Source of the DNA: an uncultured Eubacteriales bacterium
GTDB taxonomy: Bacteria; Bacillota; Clostridia; Christensenellales; Aristaeellaceae
Length of the DNA: 64,000 nucleotides
Assembly (NCBI GenBank): GCA_900542445.1
Contig: UQNN01000008.1
Span: 87,439 to 151,438 of the forward strand
Reading direction: 5' to 3'
This document shows, in pieces, positions 49,734-59,267 of the stretch. Every line of letters begins with the position of its first letter. Positions within the stretch are counted from its first letter, which is position 1. The notes under the pieces were generated by a model. That model was not told where the DNA came from. It searched no databases and saw only the letters and a list, made by a program, of their open reading frames with translations. Made by a program: the position numbers and the translations under genes.

Positions 49734-51653
49734 ATGGCCCATATTTCCGGCATGATCCGCGCGATGTCCGCCGTGCCGCGCGTCCATCTGGCCGATCCGC
49801 AGGCCAACGTCCGCGAAATCGTCGAGCTGCTGCGTCAGGCAGACGCGCAAAACGTCCGGCTCTGCGTGTTTCCGGAGCTTTGCCTGTGCGGCTACACGTG
49901 CGCCGATCTGCTGATTCATCCGCCTCTGCTTTCCGGTTGTCTGCAAGCGCTGGACACGCTGCTGCAAGCGCCCGTGCGCGCGGCGTTTGTCGTCGGTCTG
50001 CCGCTTGAAATCGGCGGACGGCTGTATAACTGCGCCGTCGCCGTCTGCGGTGGGCGCATTCTCGGCGTTGTGCCGAAAACGCATCTGCCGGGCAGCTGCG
50101 AATTCTACGAGAAGCGCTGGTTTGAGCCGGGGCATTCCGCGCCGGAAAGCATGACGCTCTGCGGGCAGACCGTCCCTGTCGGCGGGGATCTGGTTTTCGA
50201 CTGCGGGCTGTTCTCCTTCGGCGTCGAGCTTTGCGAAGATCTGTGGGTGCCCGCGCCGCCGTCGGCCAAACTCTGCATGGGCGGCGCGCTGATGATCGTC
50301 AATCCCTCCGCCTCCAACGAACTGGTCACCAAGCATCGCTATCGCTGCGAACTGATCGGCCAGCAGAGCGCGCGATGCCTGTGCGGCTACCTCTATGCGG
50401 GCGCGGGCTATGGCGAATCGACCACCGATCTCGTGTTCTCCGGCTATGCGGGCGTCTATGAAAACGGGCGCATGCTCGCGCAGAATGAGCGTTTTGCCCG
50501 GCAAAGCTCCTTCGCCGTCGCCGACGTGGACGTCGAGCGGCTGCGCTTCAAGCGCCGCCAGAGCCGCACCTTCGCCGAGGACGCGCCGCAAGCCCTGCGC
50601 ATCGTCCGCTTTGAGCAGGAAGCTTTTGCCGACGACCGCCTGCTTCGCGCCGTTTCGCCTCTGCCCTTCGTCCCCTCCGGCGCAGAACGCGACGCGCGCA
50701 CGGAAGAAATCCTGATGATTCAGTCCACCGCCCTGCTCACCCGCATGGAACAGGTGCATACACAAAAAGCCGTGCTCGGCGTCAGCGGCGGACTGGATTC
50801 CACGCTCACCCTGCTGGCCGCCGCCTACGCGTTCCGCCGCGCGGGCTATCCCATGGAAGGGTTGGTCGGCATCACCATGCCCGGCATGGGCACAGGCAGC
50901 CGCACGCTGCAAAACGCGCTCAAGCTGATGCAGCTCATCGGCTGCACGACGAAAACCATCCCCATCGGCAAGGCCGTCGCCCAGCATTTCGACGATATCG
51001 GCCAAGATCCCGAAAAGCACGATATCGCCTATGAAAATTCTCAGGCTCGCGAGCGCACGCAGATCATCATGGACGTGGCGAACCAAATCGGCGGCCTCGC
51101 CCTCGGCACCGGCGACCTGAGCGAACTCGCCCTCGGCTGGTGCACCTATAACGGCGATCAGATGAGCATGTATAACATGAGCGCCTCCGTGCCCAAAACC
51201 CTCATTCAGCATCTCGTGCGTTACGCGGGCGGCAGACTGGGCGGCGAAGTCGTGCCCGTCGTCGAAGATATTCTGGATACGCCGATCTCCCCCGAACTCA
51301 TCCCCTCCAAAGAGGGGGAACTGACCCAGCGCACGGAGGATACCCTCGGCGCATATGCCCTGCACGACTTCTTCCTCTATCACATGATGGACAGCGGCGC
51401 GTCTCCGCTCAAGCTCTACCCCATGGCAAAAGCCGCGTTTAACGGCCAGTATGACGATCTCGCGATTCTCGCCGCTCTGCGTACATTCGTCCGCCGCTTC
51501 TTCACCCAGCAGTTTAAGCGCTCCGCCATGCCGGACGGCCCGAAAGTCGGCTCCGTCAGCCTTTCCCCACGCGGCGATTGGCGCATGCCCTCTGACGCGC
51601 AGAGTATTCTCTGGATGCAGGAAGTTGAACAGCTGGAACGCCTGCATTCCTGA
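49734..51653 (+). CDS. nadE: Glutamine-dependent NAD+ synthetase
   Basis: A 639-residue two-domain enzyme that amidates NaAD to NAD+. N-terminal nitrilase-type glutaminase: Glu in CVFPELCLCGYT, Lys in VVPKTHLPG, Cys in FGVELCEDLW. C-terminal synthetase with the PP-loop VLGVSGGLDSTLTLLAA (residues about 343-360), GTGDLSELALGW and ELIPSKEGE-like SPELIPSKEG. Start eight bases after AAAGGAG. Confidence 0.95.
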   Translation: MAHISGMIRAMSAVPRVHLADPQANVREIVELLRQADAQNVRLCVFPELCLCGYTCADLLIHPPLLSGCLQALDTLLQAPVRAAFVVGLPLEIGGRLYNCAVAVCGGRILGVVPKTHLPGSCEFYEKRWFEPGHSAPESMTLCGQTVPVGGDLVFDCGLFSFGVELCEDLWVPAPPSAKLCMGGALMIVNPSASNELVTKHRYRCELIGQQSARCLCGYLYAGAGYGESTTDLVFSGYAGVYENGRMLAQNERFARQSSFAVADVDVERLRFKRRQSRTFAEDAPQALRIVRFEQEAFADDRLLRAVSPLPFVPSGAERDARTEEILMIQSTALLTRMEQVHTQKAVLGVSGGLDSTLTLLAAAYAFRRAGYPMEGLVGITMPGMGTGSRTLQNALKLMQLIGCTTKTIPIGKAVAQHFDDIGQDPEKHDIAYENSQARERTQIIMDVANQIGGLALGTGDLSELALGWCTYNGDQMSMYNMSASVPKTLIQHLVRYAGGRLGGEVVPVVEDILDTPISPELIPSKEGELTQRTEDTLGAYALHDFFLYHMMDSGASPLKLYPMAKAAFNGQYDDLAILAALRTFVRRFFTQQFKRSAMPDGPKVGSVSLSPRGDWRMPSDAQSILWMQEVEQLERLHS

Positions 51654-51701
51654 CTTTGAAACGCCATCGAACCGCTAAATCGCCGAATTCCTCCAAACGC
51701 C

Positions 51702-51730
51702 TTGTATATTCGCGCTCATTATGTTACAAT
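51702..51730 (+). promoter_or_regulatory. Promoter of the FabG-like SDR
   Basis: TTGTAT (51702-51707), 17-bp spacer, TACAAT (51725-51730). Confidence 0.5.
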
Positions 51731-51789
51731 TTTCTCAATATTTGTCGGATGTGCATTTTCATCCAAACAACACAGGAGGCGTATTTTTC

Positions 51790-52536
51790 ATGCTGCTTGA
51801 AGGAAAAAAGGCGGTCGTGACCGGCGGCACCCGCGGCATCGGCTTTGCCATTGTGGAAACGTTCCTCAAGAACGGCGCGTCCGTCGCGCTCTTCGGCTCC
51901 CGCCTGGAGACGGTCGATAAGGCGCTGGCAAAGCTCAAGGCCGAAAACCCGGATTGGGACGTCATCGGCATGGCGCCCGACCTGACCGATTACGCCGCAG
52001 TGGACGCGGCGATGGCCAAGGTCACCGAAGCGTTTGGCCGCATCGATATTCTGGTCAATAACGCCGGCATCTCCGCGCGCGAGCCGCTGTACCAGTATGA
52101 TCCTGCCGCATTCAAAAACATCATGGATTTGAACGTGACCGCCGTGTTCAACGGCTGCCGCGCCGTCGCGCCGATCATGAAAGCGCAGGGCGGCGGCTCG
52201 ATCATCAACACCAGCTCAATGGTCAGTCTGTACGGCCAGCCCTCCGGCGTGGGCTATCCGACCAGTAAATTTGCCGTCAACGGCTTGACCCGAAGCCTCG
52301 CCCGCGAACTTGGCCGCGATAACATCCGCGTCAACGCCGTTGCGCCGGGCGTAACCCGCACCGACATGGTCGCCAACCTGCCGGAAGAAATGGTGAAGCG
52401 CGTCTGCGCGCCGATTCCCCTCCAGCGCATGGGCGAACCGCAGGAAGTCGCCAACGCGTTCCTGTTCCTCGCCAGCGATCTGGCCAGCTATGTCACCGGC
52501 GAGATTTTGTCGGTTGACGGCGCGGCGCAGACCTGA
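51790..52536 (+). CDS. SDR-family oxidoreductase, FabG-like
   Basis: A 248-residue classical short-chain dehydrogenase. TGGTRGIG cofactor motif (residues about 11-18), NNAG, catalytic S-Y-K (INTSSM, GYPTSKFA) and PGVTRTDM. Start MLLEGKKAVV after AGGAGG. It resembles 3-oxoacyl-ACP or sugar-alcohol reductases, but it is not in a fatty-acid operon, so the substrate stays open. Confidence 0.88.
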   Translation: MLLEGKKAVVTGGTRGIGFAIVETFLKNGASVALFGSRLETVDKALAKLKAENPDWDVIGMAPDLTDYAAVDAAMAKVTEAFGRIDILVNNAGISAREPLYQYDPAAFKNIMDLNVTAVFNGCRAVAPIMKAQGGGSIINTSSMVSLYGQPSGVGYPTSKFAVNGLTRSLARELGRDNIRVNAVAPGVTRTDMVANLPEEMVKRVCAPIPLQRMGEPQEVANAFLFLASDLASYVTGEILSVDGAAQT

Positions 52537-52544
52537 TGGCTTTG

Positions 52545-52592
52545 AGGGGTTCACCCTCTAATCCGGAAACGCGAGGTTTCCGAGCTTTCCCC
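52545..52592. repeat. Intergenic repeat, family A, short
   Basis: GAGGGGTTCACCCTC, CCGGAAACGCGAGGTTTCCG and CTTTCCCC. The hairpin module is replaced by the terminator that follows. Confidence 0.5.
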
Positions 52593-52601
52593 TATCGTTG
52601 C

Positions 52602-52631
52602 ATCCGCCTTTTGATAAAGGCGGATTTTTTT
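52602..52631 (+). terminator. Terminator after the FabG-like SDR
   Basis: ATCCGCCTTT-TGAT-AAAGGCGGAT followed by T6. Confidence 0.85.
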
Positions 52632-52640
52632 GCGTATGCC

Positions 52641-52670
52641 AAAATAACCTTCCCGGTAAAACGGGAAGGT
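52641..52670 (-). terminator. Terminator candidate after the flotillin gene
   Basis: ACCTTCCCG and CGGGAAGGT pair; on the minus strand it is followed by TATTTT. Confidence 0.6.
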
Positions 52671-52751
52671 CATTTCATTGGCATGTTGTTTTTTCCCAAT
52701 CGATTATTTCGATCTTTACGAGAAGCGCCATACCGCCCTCGTTATGCCCTG

Positions 52752-54200
52752 TCATTGATTTTCTGTCGCATCCATTTTTTCGGGTTTTTCCAGATTTTCC
52801 TGCGTTTCTTCACGCTTGGCCTGTCTTCCGACAAGTCCTCCTGTCGAAACATCCTTAATCATCTGAGGGATATCCAGACCAACAGCCTGCTTGACGGCTT
52901 CAAAAGATTGCAACATTGTTCCTGCCGTATCGCGCGCCATCGCAGAAGCGCCACCCTCGCCAAACAGAATGATCTTTTCCGTCTTACTCAGCGGCTCGCT
53001 GACTGCCTGCGCGATCTGCGGAAGCTTGTCTACAACCATTTCAAGCATAGCGGCTTGTCCGTAAAGCTGCATCGCTTCTGCCTTGCGGCGAATCGCTTCG
53101 GCTTCCGCTTCGCCGCGCAGACGAATGGCTTCCGCCTCTTTTTCCGCTTCATATCGCTGTGCATCCGCCTTAGCCTGCCGTTCAAACTTTTCGGCCTCGG
53201 CCTCATACACGCGCGCATCCTTTTCCGCAGCTGCTTTTTCGCGAATCTGCACATTCAACCGTTCGCGTTCAATTTCAACTTCCTGTCGTTTCAGCTCCGT
53301 TTCTTTTTCAAGGCGAGTCATTTCAGCCGCAGCGCGTTCGGCTTCAAACGTCTTGCGCACGCGTTCCTGTTCAATCCGATACGCTTCATCCGCCTTCGCT
53401 TTTTCCTGATCCGCTTCAATCTTATATCCAGCCTGAAGGAGTGCCAGCTGCTTATCCTGTTCAGCAATGGCAGCCTGAGCCTCCATCTCAGCCTTATGCC
53501 CTTCCTGCTGAGCCTTCGCACGAGCTATCGCTGCATCGCGTTCTTTTTCAACAACGTTCTGAATGGCCATCGTTTCGATGACTTGTCCGTCTTTATCGGA
53601 AAAATTCTGAATCGTCAGGTTGATGATTTCAAGGCCCATGTTGCCCATATCGGACATAGCCGCGCGGATGGATTCCTGCGCGAATTTATCGCGATTCTGA
53701 ACCAACTCAGCAATCGTCATCTGACCGATGATTTCGCGCATGTTGCCTTCCAGCACATCCTTGGCCAACGCTTTGATCTGCTCTGCATTATATTGGAGCA
53801 GCTGCTCAGCCGCCGTCGCTATGGAGAGATCATCCGAACCGATTTTGATATTGGCAACGGCGTCAACCAAAACAGAGATATATTCCTTGGTTGGAACCGG
53901 CTGCGCCGTTTTGATATCTACCTGCATCAGGCACATATCCAGCTTATCAATCCGTTCAATCGCCGGAATGTAAAATGTTGCGCCACCGCGCACAATTCGA
54001 TAACCAAACTTTTTTGCCGAAACCGTTCCATCCGGATTTCTCACCTTATAATTTCTGCGCAGCAAACCGGAAATAATGAATGCCGTATCCGGCGGTGCGA
54101 TTTTATATCGCGGCACCAATTTGATTAAAAGGATCAAGACGAGGAGTCCAAGTGGGATCATCCACCAGTCCTTCATCAAAAAAGCAAGCATCTCTTCCAT
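52752..54200 (-). CDS. floT: Flotillin-like SPFH protein
   Basis: A 482-residue membrane-associated scaffold. Start MEEMLAFLMKDWW after GGGAGGAAG. An N-terminal helix (WMIPLGLLVLILLIKLV) is followed by the SPFH domain (about 40-230; FIISGLLRRNYKVRNPDG, DVLEGNMREIIGQMTIAEL) and a long alanine/glutamate-rich coiled coil with E-A-E repeats (about 230-400), ending in a proline/glutamate tail. This is the YuaG/FloT layout, linked to membrane microdomains. No NfeD partner is adjacent. Confidence 0.92.
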   Translation of the reverse strand: MEEMLAFLMKDWWMIPLGLLVLILLIKLVPRYKIAPPDTAFIISGLLRRNYKVRNPDGTVSAKKFGYRIVRGGATFYIPAIERIDKLDMCLMQVDIKTAQPVPTKEYISVLVDAVANIKIGSDDLSIATAAEQLLQYNAEQIKALAKDVLEGNMREIIGQMTIAELVQNRDKFAQESIRAAMSDMGNMGLEIINLTIQNFSDKDGQVIETMAIQNVVEKERDAAIARAKAQQEGHKAEMEAQAAIAEQDKQLALLQAGYKIEADQEKAKADEAYRIEQERVRKTFEAERAAAEMTRLEKETELKRQEVEIERERLNVQIREKAAAEKDARVYEAEAEKFERQAKADAQRYEAEKEAEAIRLRGEAEAEAIRRKAEAMQLYGQAAMLEMVVDKLPQIAQAVSEPLSKTEKIILFGEGGASAMARDTAGTMLQSFEAVKQAVGLDIPQMIKDVSTGGLVGRQAKREETQENLEKPEKMDATENQ

Positions 54201-54294
54201 TTTTTCTTCCTCCCTTTTCAATTTTGTAGATTTCCTTTTGGGCATTATATCACAGATTTCATCGACTCATCAATACATCCTATATATATTGCAC

Positions 54295-54334
54295 AAAAAA
54301 ATCCCGTTTTTCCATTCATGCATGGAAAAACGGG
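54295..54334 (-). terminator. Terminator of the second SDR gene
   Basis: CCCGTTTTTCCAT and ATGGAAAAACGGG pair; T7 follows on the minus strand. Confidence 0.9.
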
Positions 54335-54355
54335 TCTGTCGAACTCTTTTCCGCC

Positions 54356-55204
54356 TTACACCCCGGAGAACGCGCTATATCCGCCGTCCACGGGGAGCAC
54401 AACGCCGGTCACAAAGCTGGCCGCGCGCTCATCGACGAGGAACAGCATCGCGCCGATAAGCTCTTTCAACTCGCCGTAGCGGCGCATCGGCGTGCCGTTC
54501 ACGATATGCGCGCAGCGCGGGGTCGGCGTGCCGTCCGGGTTGAACTGGAGCGCGTGGTTCTGCTCGGTCATGAAGAAGCCCGGCGCAATCGCGTTCACGC
54601 GCACGCCCGAACGCGCCAGATACGTCGCCAGCCACTGGGTAAAGTTGGAGACGGCGGCCTTCGCGCCGGAATAGCCGGGAATGCGCGTCAGCGGAGTGAA
54701 CGCGCTCATCGAAGAGACGTTCAGCACGCACGCGCCCTGCTGGCCGATCATCAGCGGGGTCATGATCTTGCTGGGCAGCCACGTGCCGCGCATGTTCAGG
54801 TCAAACTCCTTTTGAATGTCGTCCGCGCCGACCTCGAAGAAGGTCTTTTCGCCCGGATCGGCCATCTGATCCTGCGGCACCATCGCGCTCTTGACCGCGC
54901 CGCCCGCCGCGTTGATCAAAATATTCAGCCCGCCGTATTTTTTCGCAATCTCGTCCTTCACGCGCAGCATCGCCGCCTCATCCGTCACATCGCCGGAAAT
55001 CGCGTCCGCTTTGCCGCCGCCCGCGTTGATTTCATCCGCAACCTTTTGGCAGCGCTCCAAATTGCGCCCCAGCACGATCACCGTCGCGCCGCAGGCCGCC
55101 AGCGCCCGGCAGAACATGCCGCCGATGCCGCCGTTGCCGCCCGTCACCAGCGCAACGCGATCCGAAAGATCCACCTGAAACGGAATATCATACTGAAAAG
55201 CCAT
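54356..55204 (-). CDS. SDR-family oxidoreductase, fructuronate/mannonate reductase-like
   Basis: A 282-residue short-chain dehydrogenase. TGGNGGIGGMF cofactor motif, NAAGG, catalytic SS and Y-x(3)-K (VSSMSAF, GYSGAKAAVSNF), and an insertion with QFNPDGTPTPR typical of the uronate-type SDRs that reduce fructuronate. Start MAFQYDIPF after GGAGG. The window also has a broken uxaC, so an uronate pathway link is possible but unproven. Confidence 0.8.
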   Translation of the reverse strand: MAFQYDIPFQVDLSDRVALVTGGNGGIGGMFCRALAACGATVIVLGRNLERCQKVADEINAGGGKADAISGDVTDEAAMLRVKDEIAKKYGGLNILINAAGGAVKSAMVPQDQMADPGEKTFFEVGADDIQKEFDLNMRGTWLPSKIMTPLMIGQQGACVLNVSSMSAFTPLTRIPGYSGAKAAVSNFTQWLATYLARSGVRVNAIAPGFFMTEQNHALQFNPDGTPTPRCAHIVNGTPMRRYGELKELIGAMLFLVDERAASFVTGVVLPVDGGYSAFSGV

Positions 55205-55382
55205 GTGATTCTCCTCCATTGTATCGTGATCTTGGGCTATATTCTGCCCGGCGTGTGAAAATTCCTTCCAAAAAACAAGCTTTATCTTGGTTTCTTTTTT
55301 ATCAAAGGTCGGATGTATTTGAATATCGCTGTTTTTTCTGGATATTTTCCGTCTGCTTCGCCAATTCTTTTCCTGATTCGCC

Positions 55383-55411
55383 TTGTCAAAAAATGAAAAG
55401 AAGCCTATAAT
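55383..55411 (+). promoter_or_regulatory. Promoter of the ABC exporter operon
   Basis: TTGTCA (55383-55388), 17-bp spacer, TATAAT (55406-55411). It supports the downstream TTG start of the first gene. Confidence 0.75.
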
Positions 55412-55460
55412 GTATTTGTTTTTGTTTCTCCATTTTTGCAACAGAAAAGGTGGATGTTTT

Positions 55461-57185
55461 TTGAAAAAACTGCTTGTTTACATCAAAGACTTCCGGCTGG
55501 AATGCGTGCTTGCGCCGCTGTTCAAACTGCTGGAAGCCTCCTTTGAGCTGATCGTGCCGCTGATTATGGCGGCCATTATCGACAAGGGCATTCCCACGGG
55601 CGACACGGGCTTCATCGTGCGCATGTGCCTGTGGCTGGTCGCGCTGGGCGGCGTAGGTCTGCTGAGCTCCGTCACCGCGCAGTATTTCTCGGCCAAGGCG
55701 GCCATCGGCTTTTCCGCCAGGCTGCGTCATGTACTCATGCAGCATATCCAGACGCTGGGCTACACGGAGCTGGACACGGTGGGCACCTCCACGCTCATCA
55801 CCCGCATGAACAGCGACATCAACCAGGTGCAGACGGGCGTGAACATGTGCCTGCGCCTGCTGCTGCGCTCGCCGTTCGTCGTCTTCGGCGCGATGATCAT
55901 GGCCTTCACCATCGACACGCGCTGCGCGATGATTTTCGCGGGCGTGATCGTTGCGCTGTGCATCATCGTGTTCTCCATCATGCTGATTACGATTCCGATG
56001 TACCGCCACGTTCAGGGCCAGCTGGACAGTGTAACCGCCACGACGCGCGAAAACCTGACGGGCGTGCGCGTGATTCGCGCCTTCTGCAAAGAGGACGCGG
56101 AAAACGAAAAGTTTGAGCGCAAGATTCAGCTGCTCACCCGCATGCAGCTGAGGGTGGGCCGCATCTCCGCGATGATGAACCCCGTCACCTATCTGGTCAT
56201 CAATGCGGCGGTGATTCTGCTGATCAACACGGGCGCGCTGCGTGTGCAGATGGGCGCTCTGTCTCAGGGACAGGTCGTCGCGCTGTACAACTACATGAGC
56301 CAGATTCTCGTCGAGCTGATCAAAATGGCGAATCTGATTATCACGCTCACCAAGGCGGCGGCCTGCGGCGACCGCGTCGCCAGCGTTCTTTCCGTCAAGT
56401 CCACGCAGAAGGACGGCGAAAAGACCCCGGCGCTCGACGCGCCGCACGGCAGCGTCGTGTTTGACGGCGTTTCCATGCGCTATGCCGGCGCAGGTACGGA
56501 ATCCGTCTCCGGCGTGAGCTTTACCGCCGCGCCCGGCTCGACCGTCGGCATCATCGGCGGCACGGGCAGCGGCAAGAGCACGCTGGTCAATCTCATCCCC
56601 CGCTTTTACGACGTGACGGGCGGCCGCGTGCTGGTGGACGGCATGGATGTGCGCGACATCCGCAAAGAAGAGCTGCGCTGCCGCATCGGCGTTGTGCCGC
56701 AGAAGGCGATGCTCTTCAAGGGCACCATCCGCAGCAACCTTCTCTGGGGCAACGCGGACGCGACCGAAGCAGACCTGAACGACGCGCTGAAAGTCGCGCA
56801 GGCGCTCGACGTGGTCTCCTCCAAGTCCAAGGGGCTGGACGAGCCGGTCGAGCAGGGCGGCCGCAACTTCTCCGGCGGCCAGCGTCAGCGCCTGACCATC
56901 ACCCGCGCGCTTGTCCGCAAGCCGGAAATCCTGATTCTGGACGACAGCGCCTCCGCGCTGGATTACGCGACGGATGCGAATCTGCGCCGCGCCATCCGCC
57001 AGATGGAAAACCCGCCGACGACGTTCATCGTCTCCCAGCGCGCGGCCTCCGTGCGCTTTGCGGATCAGATTATCGTGCTGGACGACGGCCATGTGGCGGG
57101 CATGGGCACGCACGACGAGCTGCTCGCCTCCTGTCCGGTCTATCAGGAAATCTACGCGTCCCAGTTCAAGAAGGAGGGAAAGTAA
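55461..57185 (+). CDS. Heterodimeric ABC exporter, subunit with degenerate site
   Basis: A 574-residue half-transporter: six helices, then an ATPase domain. Start taken as TTG at 55461 (KKLLVYIKDF), eight bases after AAAGGTGG; the promoter rules out a longer frame. Walker A GGTGSGKST, signature FSGGQRQR, Walker B LILDDSASALD with Asp in place of the catalytic Glu. This is the non-catalytic partner pattern of TM287/288- or BmrCD-like multidrug exporters. Next gene starts right after its stop. Confidence 0.92.
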   Translation: MKKLLVYIKDFRLECVLAPLFKLLEASFELIVPLIMAAIIDKGIPTGDTGFIVRMCLWLVALGGVGLLSSVTAQYFSAKAAIGFSARLRHVLMQHIQTLGYTELDTVGTSTLITRMNSDINQVQTGVNMCLRLLLRSPFVVFGAMIMAFTIDTRCAMIFAGVIVALCIIVFSIMLITIPMYRHVQGQLDSVTATTRENLTGVRVIRAFCKEDAENEKFERKIQLLTRMQLRVGRISAMMNPVTYLVINAAVILLINTGALRVQMGALSQGQVVALYNYMSQILVELIKMANLIITLTKAAACGDRVASVLSVKSTQKDGEKTPALDAPHGSVVFDGVSMRYAGAGTESVSGVSFTAAPGSTVGIIGGTGSGKSTLVNLIPRFYDVTGGRVLVDGMDVRDIRKEELRCRIGVVPQKAMLFKGTIRSNLLWGNADATEADLNDALKVAQALDVVSSKSKGLDEPVEQGGRNFSGGQRQRLTITRALVRKPEILILDDSASALDYATDANLRRAIRQMENPPTTFIVSQRAASVRFADQIIVLDDGHVAGMGTHDELLASCPVYQEIYASQFKKEGK

Positions 57186-58952
57186 ATGGCCAAGGACAAA
57201 AAAACGCCCTCCATCGCCTCGCAGGGCGCGGTCATGCGCCGCGTGCTCCAATATATCGGCCCGCACGTCTCGCTGGTCGTGCTCTCGCTGGCGCTGTGTC
57301 TCATCAGCGTCGCGCTGACGCTGTATGTGCCGATTCTCGTCGGCCGCGCGGTGGACTGCATCGTCGGCCCGAACGCGGTGGATTTCGCCGCCCTAACCCC
57401 GATTCTGATGACCATCGCCGTCTGCATCGTCATCGCGGCGGCGGCGCAGTGGGTCATGAACGCGCTGCACAACAGCATCACCTATGACACCGTGCGCGAC
57501 ATCCGCCGCGATGCGTTCGCGCACATTCAGAACCTGCCCCTCTCTTACCTCGACGCGCATCCGACGGGCGACACGGTGAGCCGCATGATCGCCGACGTGG
57601 ACACGTTTGCCGACGGCCTGCTGATGGGCTTCACCCAGCTCTTCTCCGGCGTGATGACGATTCTGGGCACGCTGGGCTTCATGCTGACGCTGAACGCGCC
57701 GATCACGCTGCTGGTCGTGCTGATTACGCCGCTGTCGCTGCTGGTTGCCAACTTCATCGCCAAGCGAACCTACGCCATGTTCCGCCTGCAATCCGCCACG
57801 CGCGGCGAACAGACCGCGCTGATTGACGAGGCCATCGGCGAGCAGAAGCTCGTTCAGGCATTCGGCCACGAAGACGAGACGCTCGCCGCGTTCGACGAAG
57901 TCAACGAGCGTCTGCGCCAATGTTCGCTCAAGGCGACGTTCTTCTCGTCGCTGACCAACCCCTGCACGCGCTTTGTCAACTCGCTGGTATATGCCGCGGT
58001 CGGCTTTGCGGGCGCGCTGGCGGCCGTCAGCGGCCATCTGACCATCGGCGGCCTGTCGAGCTTCCTCTCTTACGCAAACCAGTATACCAAGCCGTTTAAC
58101 GAAATTTCCGGCGTGGTGACGGAGCTGCAAAACGCGCTGGCTTGCGCGGGCCGCGTCTTCGAGCTGATTGACGAACCCGCCCAGACGCCCGACCCGGCGG
58201 ACGCGGAGAAGATCGTCAATCCCGACGGCGAAGTCGCCATCGACCATGTGCATTTCTCCTATACCCCGGATCGCAAGCTGATCGAAGATTTCACGCTGCA
58301 CGTTCAGCCCGGCCAGCGCGTCGCCATCGTCGGCCCGACAGGCTGCGGCAAGACGACGATGATCAACCTGCTCATGCGCTTCTACGATGTGGATTCCGGC
58401 GAAATCCACGTGGATGACCACGAGACGCGCCGCCTGACGCGCCACAATCTGCGCGAAAACATCGGCATGGTTTTGCAGGACACGTGGCTCTCTGCGGGAA
58501 CGATTCGCGAGAACATCGCCATGGGCAAACCGGACGCGACAGAGGAGGAAATCATCGCCGCCGCCAAGGCCAGCCACGCGCACAGCTTTATCAAGCGTCT
58601 GCCGGACGGCTACAACACGGTCATCAGCGAATCGGGCGGCCAGCTCTCGCAAGGCCAGAAACAGCTGCTCTGTATTGCGCGCGTGATGCTGTGCCTGCCG
58701 CCGATGCTGATTCTGGACGAGGCGACCTCCTCCATCGACACGCGAACCGAACTAAAGATTCAGGAAGCCTTTGCGAAGATGATGCAGGGCCGCACGAGCT
58801 TCATCGTTGCGCACCGTCTATCCACCATCCAGAGTGCGGACGTGATTCTGGTGATGAAGGACGGCCACGTCATTGAGCAGGGCAACCACGAATCGCTGCT
58901 GGCGAAAGGCGGCTTCTACGCGACGCTCTACCAGAGCCAGTTTGCGCAGTAA
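57186..58952 (+). CDS. Heterodimeric ABC exporter, catalytic subunit
   Basis: A 588-residue half-transporter with six helices and an ATPase domain: Walker A GPTGCGKTT, non-canonical signature LSQGQKQ, Walker B LILDEATSSID with the catalytic Glu, and HRLSTIQ. Together with its partner it forms one good and one degenerate ATP site. ATG follows GGAGG directly after the stop codon of the first gene. Probable lipid or drug exporter. Confidence 0.94.
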   Translation: MAKDKKTPSIASQGAVMRRVLQYIGPHVSLVVLSLALCLISVALTLYVPILVGRAVDCIVGPNAVDFAALTPILMTIAVCIVIAAAAQWVMNALHNSITYDTVRDIRRDAFAHIQNLPLSYLDAHPTGDTVSRMIADVDTFADGLLMGFTQLFSGVMTILGTLGFMLTLNAPITLLVVLITPLSLLVANFIAKRTYAMFRLQSATRGEQTALIDEAIGEQKLVQAFGHEDETLAAFDEVNERLRQCSLKATFFSSLTNPCTRFVNSLVYAAVGFAGALAAVSGHLTIGGLSSFLSYANQYTKPFNEISGVVTELQNALACAGRVFELIDEPAQTPDPADAEKIVNPDGEVAIDHVHFSYTPDRKLIEDFTLHVQPGQRVAIVGPTGCGKTTMINLLMRFYDVDSGEIHVDDHETRRLTRHNLRENIGMVLQDTWLSAGTIRENIAMGKPDATEEEIIAAAKASHAHSFIKRLPDGYNTVISESGGQLSQGQKQLLCIARVMLCLPPMLILDEATSSIDTRTELKIQEAFAKMMQGRTSFIVAHRLSTIQSADVILVMKDGHVIEQGNHESLLAKGGFYATLYQSQFAQ

Positions 58953-58957
58953 GGCGC

Positions 58958-59165
58958 GGGGAACGGGGAACGATGGGGCGTTGCCCCATACCCCACAAGG
59001 GAACTGAGTTCCCTTGACCTTCCATATTTGATTGCTTCGCAATCAAAGGAAAACGGAAAAGAAAAGTCCGTTCAAATAAGCGCGAAGCGAGGAAGGGGTT
59101 TGGGGACTCGTCCCCAAACAGGTCTGGGCGGTAGCCCAGCGCACCCCATTCAAAAGGAACGGCTT
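58958..59165. repeat. Intergenic repeats, families A and B
   Basis: Family A: GATGGGGCGTTGCCCCATAC, AGGGAACTGAGTTCCCT, hairpin TTGATTGCTTCGCAATCAA. Family B: GCGAAGCGAGGAAGGGGTTT, GGGGACTCGTCCCC, GGTCTGGGCGGTAGCCCAGC. Adjacent in one gap. Confidence 0.8.
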
Positions 59166-59191
59166 CAAACCGCCAAAAAACGCTTTCCATA

Positions 59192-59229
59192 CAAAAAGCA
59201 TGCGGATTTTCTTCCCCATGCTTTTTGTT
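59192..59229 (+). terminator. Terminator before the ThrE-type operon
   Basis: AAAAAGCATG and CATGCTTTTT pair, then GTTT. It lies directly before the next promoter. Confidence 0.6.
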
Positions 59230-59231
59230 TA

Positions 59232-59240
59232 TGTTATAAT
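59232..59240 (+). promoter_or_regulatory. Extended -10 promoter of the ThrE-type operon
   Basis: TG-T-TATAAT (59232-59240); no clear -35. Confidence 0.5.
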
Positions 59241-59267
59241 CATCCCATACCATTTTCGGAGGACGCT

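Noticed and set aside
3190..59165. CRISPR array from the repeated palindromes
   Set aside because: Copies are kilobases apart, differ in orientation and content, have no regular spacers, and no cas gene is present.
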